DNA of 24,826 nucleotides from Nephromyces sp. MM_2019. Its lineage: Eukaryota; Apicomplexa; Aconoidasida; Nephromycida. Under the pieces are notes generated by a model, which ran no database searches, was not told where the DNA came from, and worked only from the letters and a program-made list of their open reading frames with translations. Shown piece after piece: positions 11,696 through 22,962 of the stretch. Position numbers and translations under genes: made by a program. The stretch's first letter is position 1. Each line of letters opens with the position of its first letter. The DNA lies in assembly GCA_015657535.1 (NCBI GenBank), contig JADHZB010000842.1, positions 7,501 through 32,326 of the forward strand, read 5' to 3'.

Positions 11696-13107
11696 TTATA
11701 AATTAAAACTCTTAAAATGAGAGATTGTGTGTGTTAAATCAAAGGGATTATTCAAATTTGCATACTCCTCATCAGATGTTGTCGATGAATCCCAATCAAA
11801 GTTTAATGTATTGTATGTTTTTAGTAAGTAAGATTTATGACTATCATTTGTATGTGTAGACTGTGTGTGTACATCTTGAGAAACATCATTAGTATTTGAT
11901 GTGTGTGTGTGTGTATCTTCGGGTATACTCTCATTTATAGGTGTATCTACAACATTTTTATGTGTTGTAAGTGTGTGTGTGTAATCGCCATGCGCCTTAT
12001 CATCATGTGTGAATGTATCTACAAGGTGTGTGTGTGTAATGTGTGTGTCTGTATTTATAGGGTTTTGAGTTGTTGAATATATAGTGACAGGGTCATTACT
12101 TGTTGTGTGTGTGTGTGTAACGACAGGGTCACTCGTTGTTGTGTGTGTGTGTGTAGTGACTGAATCATAATTTGTTTGTGTGTGTGTTAAGATAGAATCA
12201 TTACTTGTTGTGTGTGTGTGCGTATCAATAGAATTACTCATAGTGGAGGATAATTTATGATTTTGAGATAAGGTGTCATCTATTTGAGATTCAACCTAAA
12301 TTAAAACATAATTTTGAAATTTTATAAAAATTTGTAAGCCATGTTTGTGTGTGTGTGCAATAATATGTTTAATTATATATGTGTGTGTGTGTATTAATGT
12401 AATGTTAATTGTGTATGTGTGTAATATTAATGATGTGCGTTTAATGTAAATTTTGTGTGTATAATGTTGTTTTATGTTTATTGTTATGTATATGTATATA
12501 ATTACACACCTCATCCAATGTTTTGCTTTGCGTTTCATTAGTTATTTCATCTCCCATGTTATGTGTGTGTTTTGAGTTTTTGTTTTTATTAGTTTTAGAC
12601 TCCTTCTGAGGTAATAAAACAATTTTAAAAAATTAAATTTATATTTAAATGTGTGTGTATAACTAATTAAAAGTATGTGTGATGTAAAATATGTGTATTT
12701 ATTGAAATGTGTATCATGTGATATATATATGTGTGTATATCTTCACAAGTGTGTGTAATGAGGAAAATGTATTGTGTGTATATCTTCACAAGTGTGTATA
12801 TTAAGAAGTATAAGTAGGTGTAGAAATAAGTATCACTGTGCATAATAAATATAAGATAATAGAGGGGTTTACCTTGATTGTTTTAGTTTCTTTGAGTATA
12901 GTTTGGTGTGTGTGTGTAGGTGGTTTTACCTTATTTAATTCCTCCATTTTCTTCCAGTATATATCCCAACCTTTCTTTGAACGTTCTTCATATTCAAGGC
13001 GAGTAGTTTCATCCAATTCTTTCCAATGTTTACCAATTATTGGCCCAATATCATTAAATCGTCTACTTAACTGTGGATTTTCCTAAATTATATATATACA
13101 CACACAC

Positions 13108-13147
<40 letters not shown>

Positions 13148-13194
13148 ACACACACACACACACACATACACACAACATCCAACACACACACACA

Positions 13195-13228
<34 letters not shown>

Positions 13229-13464
13229 ACACACAACATCCAACACACATACATACATACACACAACATCCAACACACATACATACACACACACAACATC
13301 CAATACACACACACAACACACACACATACATACACACAACATCCAACACACATACATACACACACACAACATCCAACACACACACACAACACACATACAT
13401 ACATACACACAACATCCAACACACATACATACACACACACACATCACACACACACACACACACA

Positions 13465-13502
<38 letters not shown>

Positions 13503-14652
13503 ACACACAACATCCAACACACATACATACACACACACAACATCCAACACACACACACACACACACAACATCCAACACACACACACACACACAACATCCA
13601 ACACACACACATATACACACACAACACTCAACACACACACATATACACACACAACACTCAACACACACACATATACATATATAACAAATATACTTTGAAA
13701 AGTTGGGCTCGCTTATCTTGAGAAAATAATAAAAATGAGGAGGCGGGTTTGGGTGGTCGAATTTTAATTTGTTTTGTGTTTTTAGATGAGTCATCTTTCT
13801 TTGATTTTTTTACTTTTTTATCCTAAAAAAAATGTGTAATTTACACACATATATATATATACATATATTTATATTTAAGTTTTTTTTAAAAGTGATACAC
13901 ACACACACAAATGTAGATACACACATACAAAAATATAAATATACACATCAAAATATATATATACACACACAAAAATATAGATACACACACACCAAAATAT
14001 ATATATACACACACACAAATGTAGATACACACATACAAAAATATAAATATACACATCAAAATATATATATACACACACAAAAATATAGATACACACACAC
14101 CAAAATATAGATACACACACACACAAATGTAGATACACACATACAAAAATATAAATATACACATCAAAATATAGATACACACACACCAAAATATAGATAC
14201 ACAAAAATATAAATAATCACACAAATACAAAATATACATTCACACACACATACAGGGACAGAATCTAAAAACTAGGTATATCAAATCTATAGACATACAC
14301 ACTAACGTATTTCCCAGCTTTCTTAGTATGTTTAGTCTCAGCTTTGTGTGTGTGTGTAGACTCACTTTTCTTAGTGTGTGTAGCCTCACCTTTTTTGGTG
14401 TGTGTAGCCTCACCTTTTTTTGTGTGTGTAGCCTCACCTTTTTTTGTGTGTGTAGCCTCATTATTTTTGTGTGTAGCCTCACCTTTTTTTGTGTGTGTAG
14501 CCTCATTATTTTGGCTATCTTTCAAACGTTTTTCTTCCGCCTCTTTTCGTTTTTGATTTCGTTCAATTTCTCGTTTTTCTAATTGTTTTAATTTTTTCTC
14601 AATAAATACAGTTGGGCAATTAGTAATCTATATGTATAAAAAAATGTGTGTG

Positions 14653-14683
<31 letters not shown>

Positions 14684-15687
14684 AATAAATAGTATGAATA
14701 TGTGTCTATATGTGTATGTGTGTGTAATAAATAGTATGTATAGACTTTAAAAATAATATGGGATTACATAAATTAGATTCATTTATAAAATATTTGAAAA
14801 AAATTAAAGTTAATCCAAATAATCGTATACGTACACACACACATATTAATATCTATATATCTTATATATACATGATATCTATACATTAATAAATATAAAT
14901 AAATATATATACACACACCTCTTCTTCAAAATTGTCTACCCAATATTGTCGATTGTATGGAACAAAAATTTCTTCATCATATTTAATATGGCGATTAGCT
15001 CTTAGAAATACACGTTTTCTTCCTGATTGTTCATCATACCTTATATAATACACACACACACACACATACACTTTTTTTATCTAAATATACATTTAAACAA
15101 TTTGGAACACACCTATACACTCCTCATATACCCAATGTATTAATCAACCGTTCCCCTCATCCATCTACACACCCTCTCACACTAGACACACCCCCTCACA
15201 TACCACACACACAATTTATCCCCTGACACATCCCATCTTCTAACGCACCACATCTTCTGGCACACCCCTTGACACCCTCCCCTTACACACACAACACACA
15301 GCACACACAACACACAGCACACACAACACACAGCACACACAACACACAGCACACACAACACAGCCAACACTCAACACCGCCAACACACACAACACACCCC
15401 CAAAAAACCCAACACACACACACAACACACCCAACACCCAAAACACCCAACACACCCCCAAAACACCCAACACACACACACATACACACACACACACCAA
15501 TGATAAAACTCTGCATTATTTCCAGGCCCCCCTAAAAATTCTGAGCCATCGTTTGCAAACGAACCACCGCCAATTCCAAATTGCGGAAAACGCGCACCGT
15601 CGATATACAAAAAACCTTTTTCAACGGCTACAATGTGTGAGGCCCTTCTTTCTCTACGTGTTGACTCTGCATAATCTCTATATAGAG

Positions 15688-15721
<34 letters not shown>

Positions 15722-16339
15722 AGAGATGGGAGGGAGAAAGTATGTGTGTGAGTGTGAAAGAGTGAGATATAGGGTTGGGTGTGTGTGAGTGTGAAAGAGT
15801 GAGATATAGGGTTGGGAGTGTGTGAGTGTGAAAGAGTGAGATATAGGGTTGGGTGTGTGTGAGTGCGAAAGAGTGAGATATAGGGTTGGGAGTGTGTGGT
15901 GTGTGGTGTGGTGTGTATATATATATGTGTGTATTTGTGTATAAAAGTATAAATAAATGTGTGAAAAATAAAACAAACGTGTATAAATATAAGGATATAT
16001 ATATATATATATATATATATACCTGTGTACCATCCAACCTACAAATTCTGTGAAAATTGTAGACTTTGGAAAACCTTCTTTTCGTGAACAAAATAATCCA
16101 AGGCCTATAAAATGTGTATGTGTGTATATAAGGAATTCATATAATGAATAATGTGTTATAATCCAATATGTCCATATACACACACTGTGATCTATTCAAA
16201 ATATACCTTATACAGTATATATATACATATCCAAAAGTAGGTTAATTATATCAAACAATTTATTCCTATATATATAAAATATATGGATAAATTATGAATT
16301 AAGTATTACACACATTATCCAATCTATATATCTATCTTA

Positions 16340-16375
<36 letters not shown>

Positions 16376-19300
16376 ACCAGCTTTTCGTCCAAGTGTTGAT
16401 TTTTTTGTAACTAAACCATCATATAAAGTGGCCAATGAATTTAGAAAAAGTCGATAGGCCTTTGATTCAGGTGATGGCTCCTCTTTTGAATAATTTATTG
16501 GATTCCAGTCTGAGTCACAAATCTTTATACACACACACACACATGTATATATATATATACACACACATCATATATATATATACACACACACACATCATAT
16601 ATATATATATACACACACACATCATATATATATATATATATATACACACATCATATATATATATATATATATATACGTACATACATCAAAATACACACAT
16701 GTTGTTATTATAGGTTTAACGAATCCATACACGCCAACTCCCTCCCCAACCCCTCTACACACACACCTCCCCTCCACACACCTTCCCTCCACACACACAA
16801 TACAGAGACACAATACAGACACACAGTACAGACACACAATACAGAGACACAATACACACATACAATGCACACACACACACAACACACACACACACAACAC
16901 ACACACCCACAACACACACCCACAATACACACACACAACACACACACACAATACACACACACAATACACACACACACACACACACCTTATTACGCTTCAT
17001 AGGGGGCCATGAAGGCATCTTATTCATATCCAAATTATTTATCGAAAAATTTCGTTGGAGTTGTTGTTTGGTCGAATATGAAAATTCAGAAATTCGTTTT
17101 TTACTGCCACTTTGGGACTTCTTTGTTGATGTTGGACGGTGTGTGTGTGTGTGTGTGTGTGTATTTTCAGGTGAATGTGTAGTTTCTGATGTGTGTGTAT
17201 GATTAGAGTCATTCGGTATAATATTGGATGTGTGTGTATGATTAGAGTCATTCGGTATAATATTGGGTGGGTGTGTATGATTAGAGTCATTCGGTATAAT
17301 ATTGGGTGGGTGTGTATGATTAGAGTCATTCGGAATAATATTGGATGTGTGTGTGGGTTGTAACTCACTAGAAAGTTCATTGTGTGTTTCATTTGATGTA
17401 TGTACATCATGAGATAAATGTGTGTGTGTGTTTTGTGATGCGTGTGAACTCCTTGAGATATTTTTATTTCTGTTTGTGTGTGTATTTGGTGATGTTTTAT
17501 GAGGTTGTTCAATATCATGTGTGTTAATTGTAGTGTGTGTGTAATTATGTTCTGATTTAGGTGAATTTGATTTACTTTTTACAGCTTTATCTGTGTGTGT
17601 AGGTGATGTTGTGTGTAGTGTTAATTCTGTTTGTAGGCGTGTAGATGAGCGTGTGCGTATGGGTGTGTTGGGAGATGTACGTGGGTGTTTATTTGTGTGT
17701 GTAGATCGTTTTAAATGTGTGTGTGTGTGTTGTTCAGAGTGTGTAGGGGTTGTTTGTTCAGAAGGTGTGTGTGTATGTTGATCAGAGTGTGTAGGGGATG
17801 TTTGTTCAGAGTGTGTAGGGGGTGTTTGTTGTTCAGAGGGTGTATGTGTATGTTCTTCAGAGGGTGTGTATGTGAATTGTTCAGATAGTGTGTGTGTAGG
17901 CTGTTCAGATAGTGTGTGTGTAGGCTGTTCAGATAGTGTGTGTGTGAATTGTTCAGATGGTGTGTGTGTGAATTGTTCAGATTGTGTGTGTGTAGGCTGT
18001 TCAGAGGGTGTGTGTGTGAATTGTTCACATTGCGTCTGTGTAGATTGTTCAGAGGGTGTGTATGTAGATTGTTCAGAGGGTGTGCGTGTAGATTGTTCTG
18101 GTTGTGTGTGTGTTTGAAATGATGCTAATACATCACCTTGTTTATCTTCTTGTATTTCTATTATTTCTAGTTCTTTGGGTGAGTGTGTGTGTATCTCATG
18201 ATTTAAACTATTTATTTCAGGTGTGTATACATTTTTCTCTTCTACCCTATCTAAATGAGGGTTATGATAATGTGTGTGTATAATTTCTACACACTCATCA
18301 GATGGGCTATCAATGTGTTTATTTGTATTAGGTGTGTGTGTGTGTGTATATTCATCAGGTATAAATGTCATTGGTACATCCAATGTGTTTGACAGGTGTG
18401 TGTGTAAATTTCCAAGTGTATTTTGGGTAGCAACAACTTCATTATATGAAATAGGGTGTGTGTGTAAATCTTGGCTTTTAAATATAGGTTGTTGCATAGG
18501 GTCTGTGTATGTGTAGATAGGTAATTCAGTTGGTTTAAGTATATTGTCATTATAGGTTGTAATGGAGGGCTGTGTGTGTGTAGAATTGTGCAGATATTTA
18601 TTTGATATATTTTCTACCTCATTGTGTGTATTTGTGTGTGTATCATTATAGATGGAATCAAGGTTAACAGTGTGTATACCCATATTGTGATGTGTAAGTG
18701 TTTCATCTGTGTGTGCATGGATTGGTTGTAAACATTCAGTAAAGGATGAACGAGGGTGTGTATATATATGAGTTATATTTTCACGTGTCTCGTGTGTGTG
18801 TACAAGTTTAATTATATTATCTATATTATAATCATCATCTGAGAAAGTTGTTATATCTGAACCATCATACACACGATTACTATCTGTAGGTATTATATGC
18901 CTTGAATTATACAAATACACATCCCTTGGTTTGTATGTGTGTGTATATGGAGATGTATGTGTATAGTGAGGTGTGTGTGTGTCTTGGTGTGTATGTATAT
19001 ATTGAGGTGTGTGTGTATATTGAGGTGTGTGTGTATATTGAGGTGTGGTTGTATATTGAGGTGTGGTTGTATATTGAGGCTTGTGTGTGTGCACTATATC
19101 ACACTTAGAATTAAAGTTTCGAGAATCTGAGTGTGTGTAGGCTGAGCTATCCTCATTACTTCTCCAATTCTCCTTTTTAGAAGGCAAATTTTGACTGGGA
19201 AAATTGTTATATAATTCATTATACACACACCTATTCGAATGATTTATATTGTTATCATATGTGTAATTCATATACATTGATTGAGTATAGTCTGTTAATG

Positions 19301-19430
19301 TATGTGTAGGATGAGGTGTGTGTGTGTAATTATGAGTCATTGACTTGTTCTTTTCCTGTATATCTTGGACACACTCTGAATTTTCATTGGTATATACAGT
19401 GTGCAAATTATTGACTTCTGAAGGGCTCAT
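11696..19430 (-). CDS. SET-domain plus HMG-box protein with long Thr/His repeat tails, ten exons
   Basis: Exons are 19430-16986, 16522-16378, 16104-16023, 15677-15498, 15039-14919, 14627-14307, 13822-13694, 13082-12930, 12605-12510 and 12295-11696 (TAA). Together they are 4,272 nt, 1,423 residues, with every phase matching. Residues 1-815 are low-complexity Thr/His/Ser/Pro-rich, then a basic patch (about 780-815). A SET domain, the lysine-methyltransferase fold, covers about 858-990: GGLGLF, IFTEFVGW, FANDG, NNAEF, VFLRANRHI and DEEIFVPYN follow in family order. Residues 992-1030 form a charged, probably helical KE-rich segment, then EATHTKKG repeats. An HMG box covers about 1120-1190 (RPPKPASSFLLFSQDKR, then IGPIIGKHWKEL and YEERSKK), preceded by a lysine-rich stretch. 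Residues 1225-1423 are again Thr/His-rich. It is presumably a nuclear chromatin protein; whether it methylates histones is inference, since the usual NHSC motif is altered. The start is the first ATG of exon 1; a further 5' exon cannot be excluded. Confidence 0.85.
11760..12240 (-). repeat. Thr/His coding repeats in the C-terminal exon
   Basis: Imperfect units of about 14-15 residues, such as THTHTTSNDPV, are repeated at the start of the last exon of the SET/HMG gene and decay towards an ordinary C-terminus with a DWDSSTTSDEE acidic stretch. Confidence 0.8.
13083..13693 (-). repeat. 611-bp microsatellite intron inside the HMG box
   Basis: The intron between HMG exons starts AAA|GTATAT and ends AATTTAG|GAA. 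Nearly all of it is (AC)n on the plus strand with about a dozen copies of an 'aacatccaacacaca' motif spaced by variable AC/ATAC runs, plus an (AT)n tract at about 13110-13143. The pre-mRNA therefore carries a long UG-rich tract. The long ORFs on both strands here (Thr/His or Val/Cys) are repeat artefacts. Confidence 0.9.
13909..14225. repeat. 108-bp higher-order tandem repeat in an intron of the SET/HMG gene
   Basis: The landmark 'aaatgtagatac' recurs at 13909, 14017 and 14125, exactly 108 bp apart. Each unit contains sub-blocks of AC run, 'aaaatataaat', 'catcaaaatatat' and 'aaaatatagatac'; the third copy is shorter. The array sits in the intron 13823-14306. Confidence 0.85.
14340..14520 (-). 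repeat. 24-nt coding repeat (EATHTKKG) in exon 6 of the SET/HMG gene
   Basis: A 24-nt unit is repeated about seven times and encodes octapeptides such as EATHTKKG; some copies are shortened or changed (KNNEATHT). It lies between the charged helix and the HMG box, and frame is preserved throughout. Confidence 0.9.
15290..15495. repeat. CA-rich intron repeat in the SET domain
   Basis: The intron 15040-15497 contains plus-strand arrays of 'cacacaacacacag' units (15290-15360) followed by 'acacccaacacacc' units, giving a UG-rich pre-mRNA. Translations across it on either strand are artefacts. Confidence 0.8.
15751..15898. repeat. 37-bp minisatellite, four copies
   Basis: The unit begins 'agtgtgaaagagtgagatat' and continues with 'agggttggg' and a GT run. 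Copies start at 15751, 15788, 15825 and 15862. Copies alternate between gggt and ggga at the junction, implying a 74-bp dimer. It lies in the intron 15678-16022, which separates two SET-domain exons. Confidence 0.85.
16540..16985. repeat. AT/AC and CA arrays in the first intron of the SET/HMG gene
   Basis: The intron 16523-16985 starts AAG|GTGTGT on the minus strand. On the plus strand it holds alternating 'acacacatcatatatat' blocks (about 16530-16680), a short unique spacer, then CA-rich arrays (16800-16983). In the pre-mRNA it is UG-rich immediately after the donor. Confidence 0.8.
17195..17350 (-). repeat. 39-nt coding repeat, four copies (NIIPNDSNHTHPP)
   Basis: The landmark 'cattcgg' recurs exactly 39 nt apart at 17210, 17249 and 17288, with a variant copy at 17327. 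Each unit encodes a 13-residue peptide; copies differ only in PP versus TS-type endings. It is part of exon 1 of the SET/HMG gene. Confidence 0.92.
17740..18115 (-). repeat. 24-nt coding repeat (PSEQxTHT) in exon 1 of the SET/HMG gene
   Basis: About fifteen copies of an octapeptide such as PSEQFTHT occur in frame. The DNA landmark 'gttcaga' is spaced at 24 nt (for example 17879, 17903, 17927, 17951). Copies at the 3' side are more degenerate and mixed with PTHS variants. Confidence 0.9.
18955..19085 (-). repeat. 18-nt coding repeat (PQYTHT)
   Basis: About five to seven copies of an 18-nt unit encode PQYTHT or PQYTTT near the N-terminus of the SET/HMG protein. The plus-strand unit reads 'ttgaggtgtgtgtgtata'. 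Confidence 0.88.
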
Positions 19431-19455
19431 CAGCCAAAAAATTATGTATGTGTGT

Positions 19456-19625
19456 GATATATAAGTATATATATGTATGTGGTATATGAATATGTGTAAG
19501 TGTGTGTGTGTGATATATAAGTGTATATATGTATGTGATATATGAATATGTGTAAGTGTGTGTGTGTGATATATAAGTGTATATATGTATGTGGTATATG
19601 AATATGTGTAAGTGTGTGTGTGTGT
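19456..19625. repeat. 56-bp tandem repeat, three copies, just upstream of the SET/HMG start codon
   Basis: The landmark 'gatatataag' recurs at 19456, 19512 and 19568, 56 bp apart. Each unit contains a TATAT block, 'gtatatgaatatgtgtaag' and a GT run. It ends in a GT run and (AT)n tracts to 19721. Its position within 200 bp of the ATG makes it part of the 5' UTR, promoter or a 5' intron. Confidence 0.85.
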
Positions 19626-19675
19626 GTGGGTATGGTATATATATATATATATGTGTATGTATGTGTTTAGGATGT

Positions 19676-19723
<48 letters not shown>

Positions 19724-20568
19724 GTGTGCGTATGATATATATGAATGTTTATATGTGTATGTGTAGAAGTAGATGTATGTACATTAAACTAGTGTAAAGA
19801 CCAGGGTTTAAGTTGGTTTTGTTAGACTCTTTATTTAGACAAGAGAATATATGTGTGAGTGTGTGTGTGCACAAGTGGGTGAGAAAGTGAGTGAAAGTAT
19901 ACTGTATAGGGTGTATATATGTGAGAAAGTGTGTATAAGTGGTTTCAGAATGTGTGTGCAGGGTATATCTTTATGGATGTGTGTGTGTGTGTGTATAAAT
20001 GGGATCAGTGTGAATGGTTAGGTAGAGTGTGTGTGAGAGGATGAGAGGTATGTTATAATTAAAAAGGAGGTAAAATTGTCTACCAATACCTAAGTATAAT
20101 GTGTGTGTAGTAAATCCATCAAAATTGAATTCATATATTAAAAGGTGTCTCAAATGTGTGTGTGTATATTCAAAATATAGTTGGCTATGGGTGTACTAAA
20201 AAAAAAAAAAAATAAATTTATTTAGTTATATATAGTTTAAACACACACACCCAGTTGGAGATGTGTGTGTGTACATATCTGTGTAGATGTTTAGGTTTAA
20301 TAGTGTAAATTTCAGTGTATTGAGGTATATATATATATATATATATACATGTGTGAAATTTGGGTGTCTTGGCGTTAATTTCGTATAAATTCAGGTATTA
20401 GATGATATAAATATTAAGGAAGACCCTAAGACAAGTTGTGTGTGTAAATATATTGTGTGTGTGTGTGAAGTGTGTGATTAAAAATGTTGCATGTGTGTAT
20501 GGAGATATATTATGAATTTGGGTGGATATATTAAGTATTATGTTTTTGTAGTTGTTATGTGTGTGTGT

Positions 20569-20611
<43 letters not shown>

Positions 20612-21557
20612 GTAAGTATTATATGTTTAGATGGATATGTTGTGCTTGTGTGGATATATTTTGGGTATGCATGGATATATTGTGTGTATGTATTGATTTT
20701 GATACATGTGTGTGTGTTTGTGTATAGTATGTATGTGTTTTGTAGATAGAGTAGATTTATGAGTTGAGGTTTAGATAGTGTGTGTAAGTGAATAAAATTG
20801 GATGGATATATTTAGTTAAATTTTGTATGTGCATAGATATATATATATATTGTATTTTTATGTGGGTATATTTTATGTGTGTGGGTATAACAATTGCATA
20901 TGTGCTTGTTTTGTGTGTGAATGTGCGTGTATAGATTTGTACCTGTTATGTGTGTATATGTTGCTTGTGTGTGCATTGATTAATGTGTGCATTGATTAAT
21001 GTGTGCACGAGTCTATATAAAATTTAGTTATGTATAGGAGTTTACATATATATATATATGTGTGTGTGTGGATTTTATATTTATTAAGTGTATAAATTCT
21101 AATTAAACAAAATTACAATAATTAAACGATTACACACATAATATATAACTGAATATGTGTGTAAGTTTCAACCTTAATTTTCAACTAGTATATATTGAAA
21201 TTTTTTTGGAGCCTATTTTCCACACACAATACACACCAATGAAACTAATAAGACCTACTTTATAAATACATATATATATATACACACACACAGATTTTTA
21301 CATGAAATATATATATATATAGAACCAGGTATTTATGTGTGTAATAAATTTGAAAGAAATTAATTTTTTTTTTATTTGATTTAATTTATAATAAAATATT
21401 AACAATAACTTTTAAAATAAATAATTTTGTAATTCTATAATGAGTTTAACAACTCTCAAAATGCAGACACACACACATTACACATACACACACACATTAT
21501 ACACACACATATACATACTCATAAACATTACACACATACATACCTTAACTACACACA

Positions 21558-21812
21558 CATTATACATACCCACACACATTATACATACCCACACACATTA
21601 TACATACTCACACACATTATACATACTCACACACATTATACATACTCACACACATTATACATACCCACACACATTATACATACTCACACACATTATACAT
21701 ACTCACACACATTATACATACTCACACACATTATACATACTCACACACATTACACATACTCACACACATTATACATACTCACACACATTATACATACTCA
21801 CACACATTACAC
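21558..21812. repeat. 19-bp tandem repeat, about 13 copies
   Basis: The unit 'cattatacatactcacaca' repeats head to tail with mainly c/t differences at one position. Because 19 is not a multiple of 3 the array passes through all three frames without a stop, creating a spurious plus-strand ORF at 21440-21877. Confidence 0.9.
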
Positions 21813-22061
21813 ACAAACAAACTTACTTTGATATACATTATAAAACGTATATAAACGAGTTTACAAACACAGTTTAAAATGATTATTTGTGTACACATTT
21901 TAATTAGTATTAATTATCTTAAAATACATTATAAATTTAAAAGTGTGCTTAATCTTGAAAAAAAAAATGTGTAAAATAATATTTTATTATAAAGTCAAAT
22001 TCTAACTTATTTGTTGAAATTCAAGAATTACACACTATTAATCTAATGTATTTAATTTTAT

Positions 22062-22098
<37 letters not shown>

Positions 22099-22264
22099 TA
22101 CATCTTCATGTTAATAAATATATGTAAAGCAAATGGTTTATATAAGTAATTACATGTTGCACACATAGTTAATAGAAGATATATATTCACACATGTCTAA
22201 AGGTGAGTATACACCCATTATATTTCTAAATAGTTGAGATACAATTGAAATATCGTATAAACAT

Positions 22265-22620
22265 ACACACACAATAAAAACACACACAAATAAACACACA
22301 CCCAAATACACACACAATAAAAACACACACAATAAACACACAATAAAAACACACACAATAAACACACAATAAAAACACACACAAATAAACACACACACAA
22401 TAAACACACAATAAAAACACACACAATAAACACACAATAAACACACAATAAACACACAATAAACACACACACAAATAAACACACACACAATAAACACACA
22501 ATAAACACATACACAATAAACACACAATAAACACACACACAATAAACACACAATAAAAACACACACACACATAGACACAATACGCACACACATAGACACA
22601 ATACACACACACACACAAAA
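22265..22620. repeat. AATAAACACAC tandem array
   Basis: The plus strand is made of 'aataaacacac' and 'aataaaaacacacac' units with interspersed AC runs. The minus-strand ORFs through it (FIVC/VCVY-rich) are artefacts. It sits downstream of the RRP5 stop. Confidence 0.85.
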
Positions 22621-22779
22621 GTATATAATCATAATATATATATATATATATATGTATATATGTGTGTAGATGTATGGATAAATAAATAATTTTAATTATA
22701 TTTTATTTATAAAATAATTTGATAACAAAAACAAAATAGTTCACACATTTCACACGTTTTGCGATAAATTTAAAAATTT

Positions 22780-22925
22780 CTAATTTTGCACATTTTCAGC
22801 TTCTAAACGTTCTACCAATTCTTTGGCCTTATTTTTGACATACAGACAATCTTCAACCTCACCATATTGTTTTTCAAATGATAACCATCTGTGTGTAAAA
22901 TGTGTGTAGGTGTGTATGTGTGTGT

Positions 22926-22962
<37 letters not shown>

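Larger units (their letters stand above)
19431..22779. other. Upstream repeat-dominated region, unresolved
   Basis: About 3.3 kb between the SET/HMG start and the RRP5 stop. From 19440 to 21060 the plus strand is GT-rich with (AT)n blocks; from 21460 to 21815 and 22265 to 22620 it is CA-rich arrays. Small non-repetitive islands exist: 20045-20150 (minus frame containing HLLIYEFNFDGF, bounded by AG and GT), 21170-21280, 21880-22060 and 22149-22256 (minus frame ending MCEYISSINYVCNM then stop). I recognise no protein family in them and could not join them in phase. They may be 5' exons of the SET/HMG gene, a separate small gene or noncoding DNA. Confidence 0.5.

Noticed and set aside
13073..13698. 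Long Thr/His and Val/Cys ORFs on both strands
   Set aside because: They lie wholly in the microsatellite intron between two HMG-box exons that join in phase; AC/GT repeats contain no stops.
16622..16983. Val/Cys-rich continuation of the 891-residue ORF past 16986
   Set aside because: Conserved-looking sequence ends at KRNK followed by GTGTGT; the next exon at 16522 continues in phase into the SET domain.
21440..21877. CRISPR-like array or a real 145-residue protein
   Set aside because: Units are contiguous 19-bp tandem copies without unique spacers, in a eukaryotic repeat setting; the ORF is open only because the unit lacks stops in all frames.
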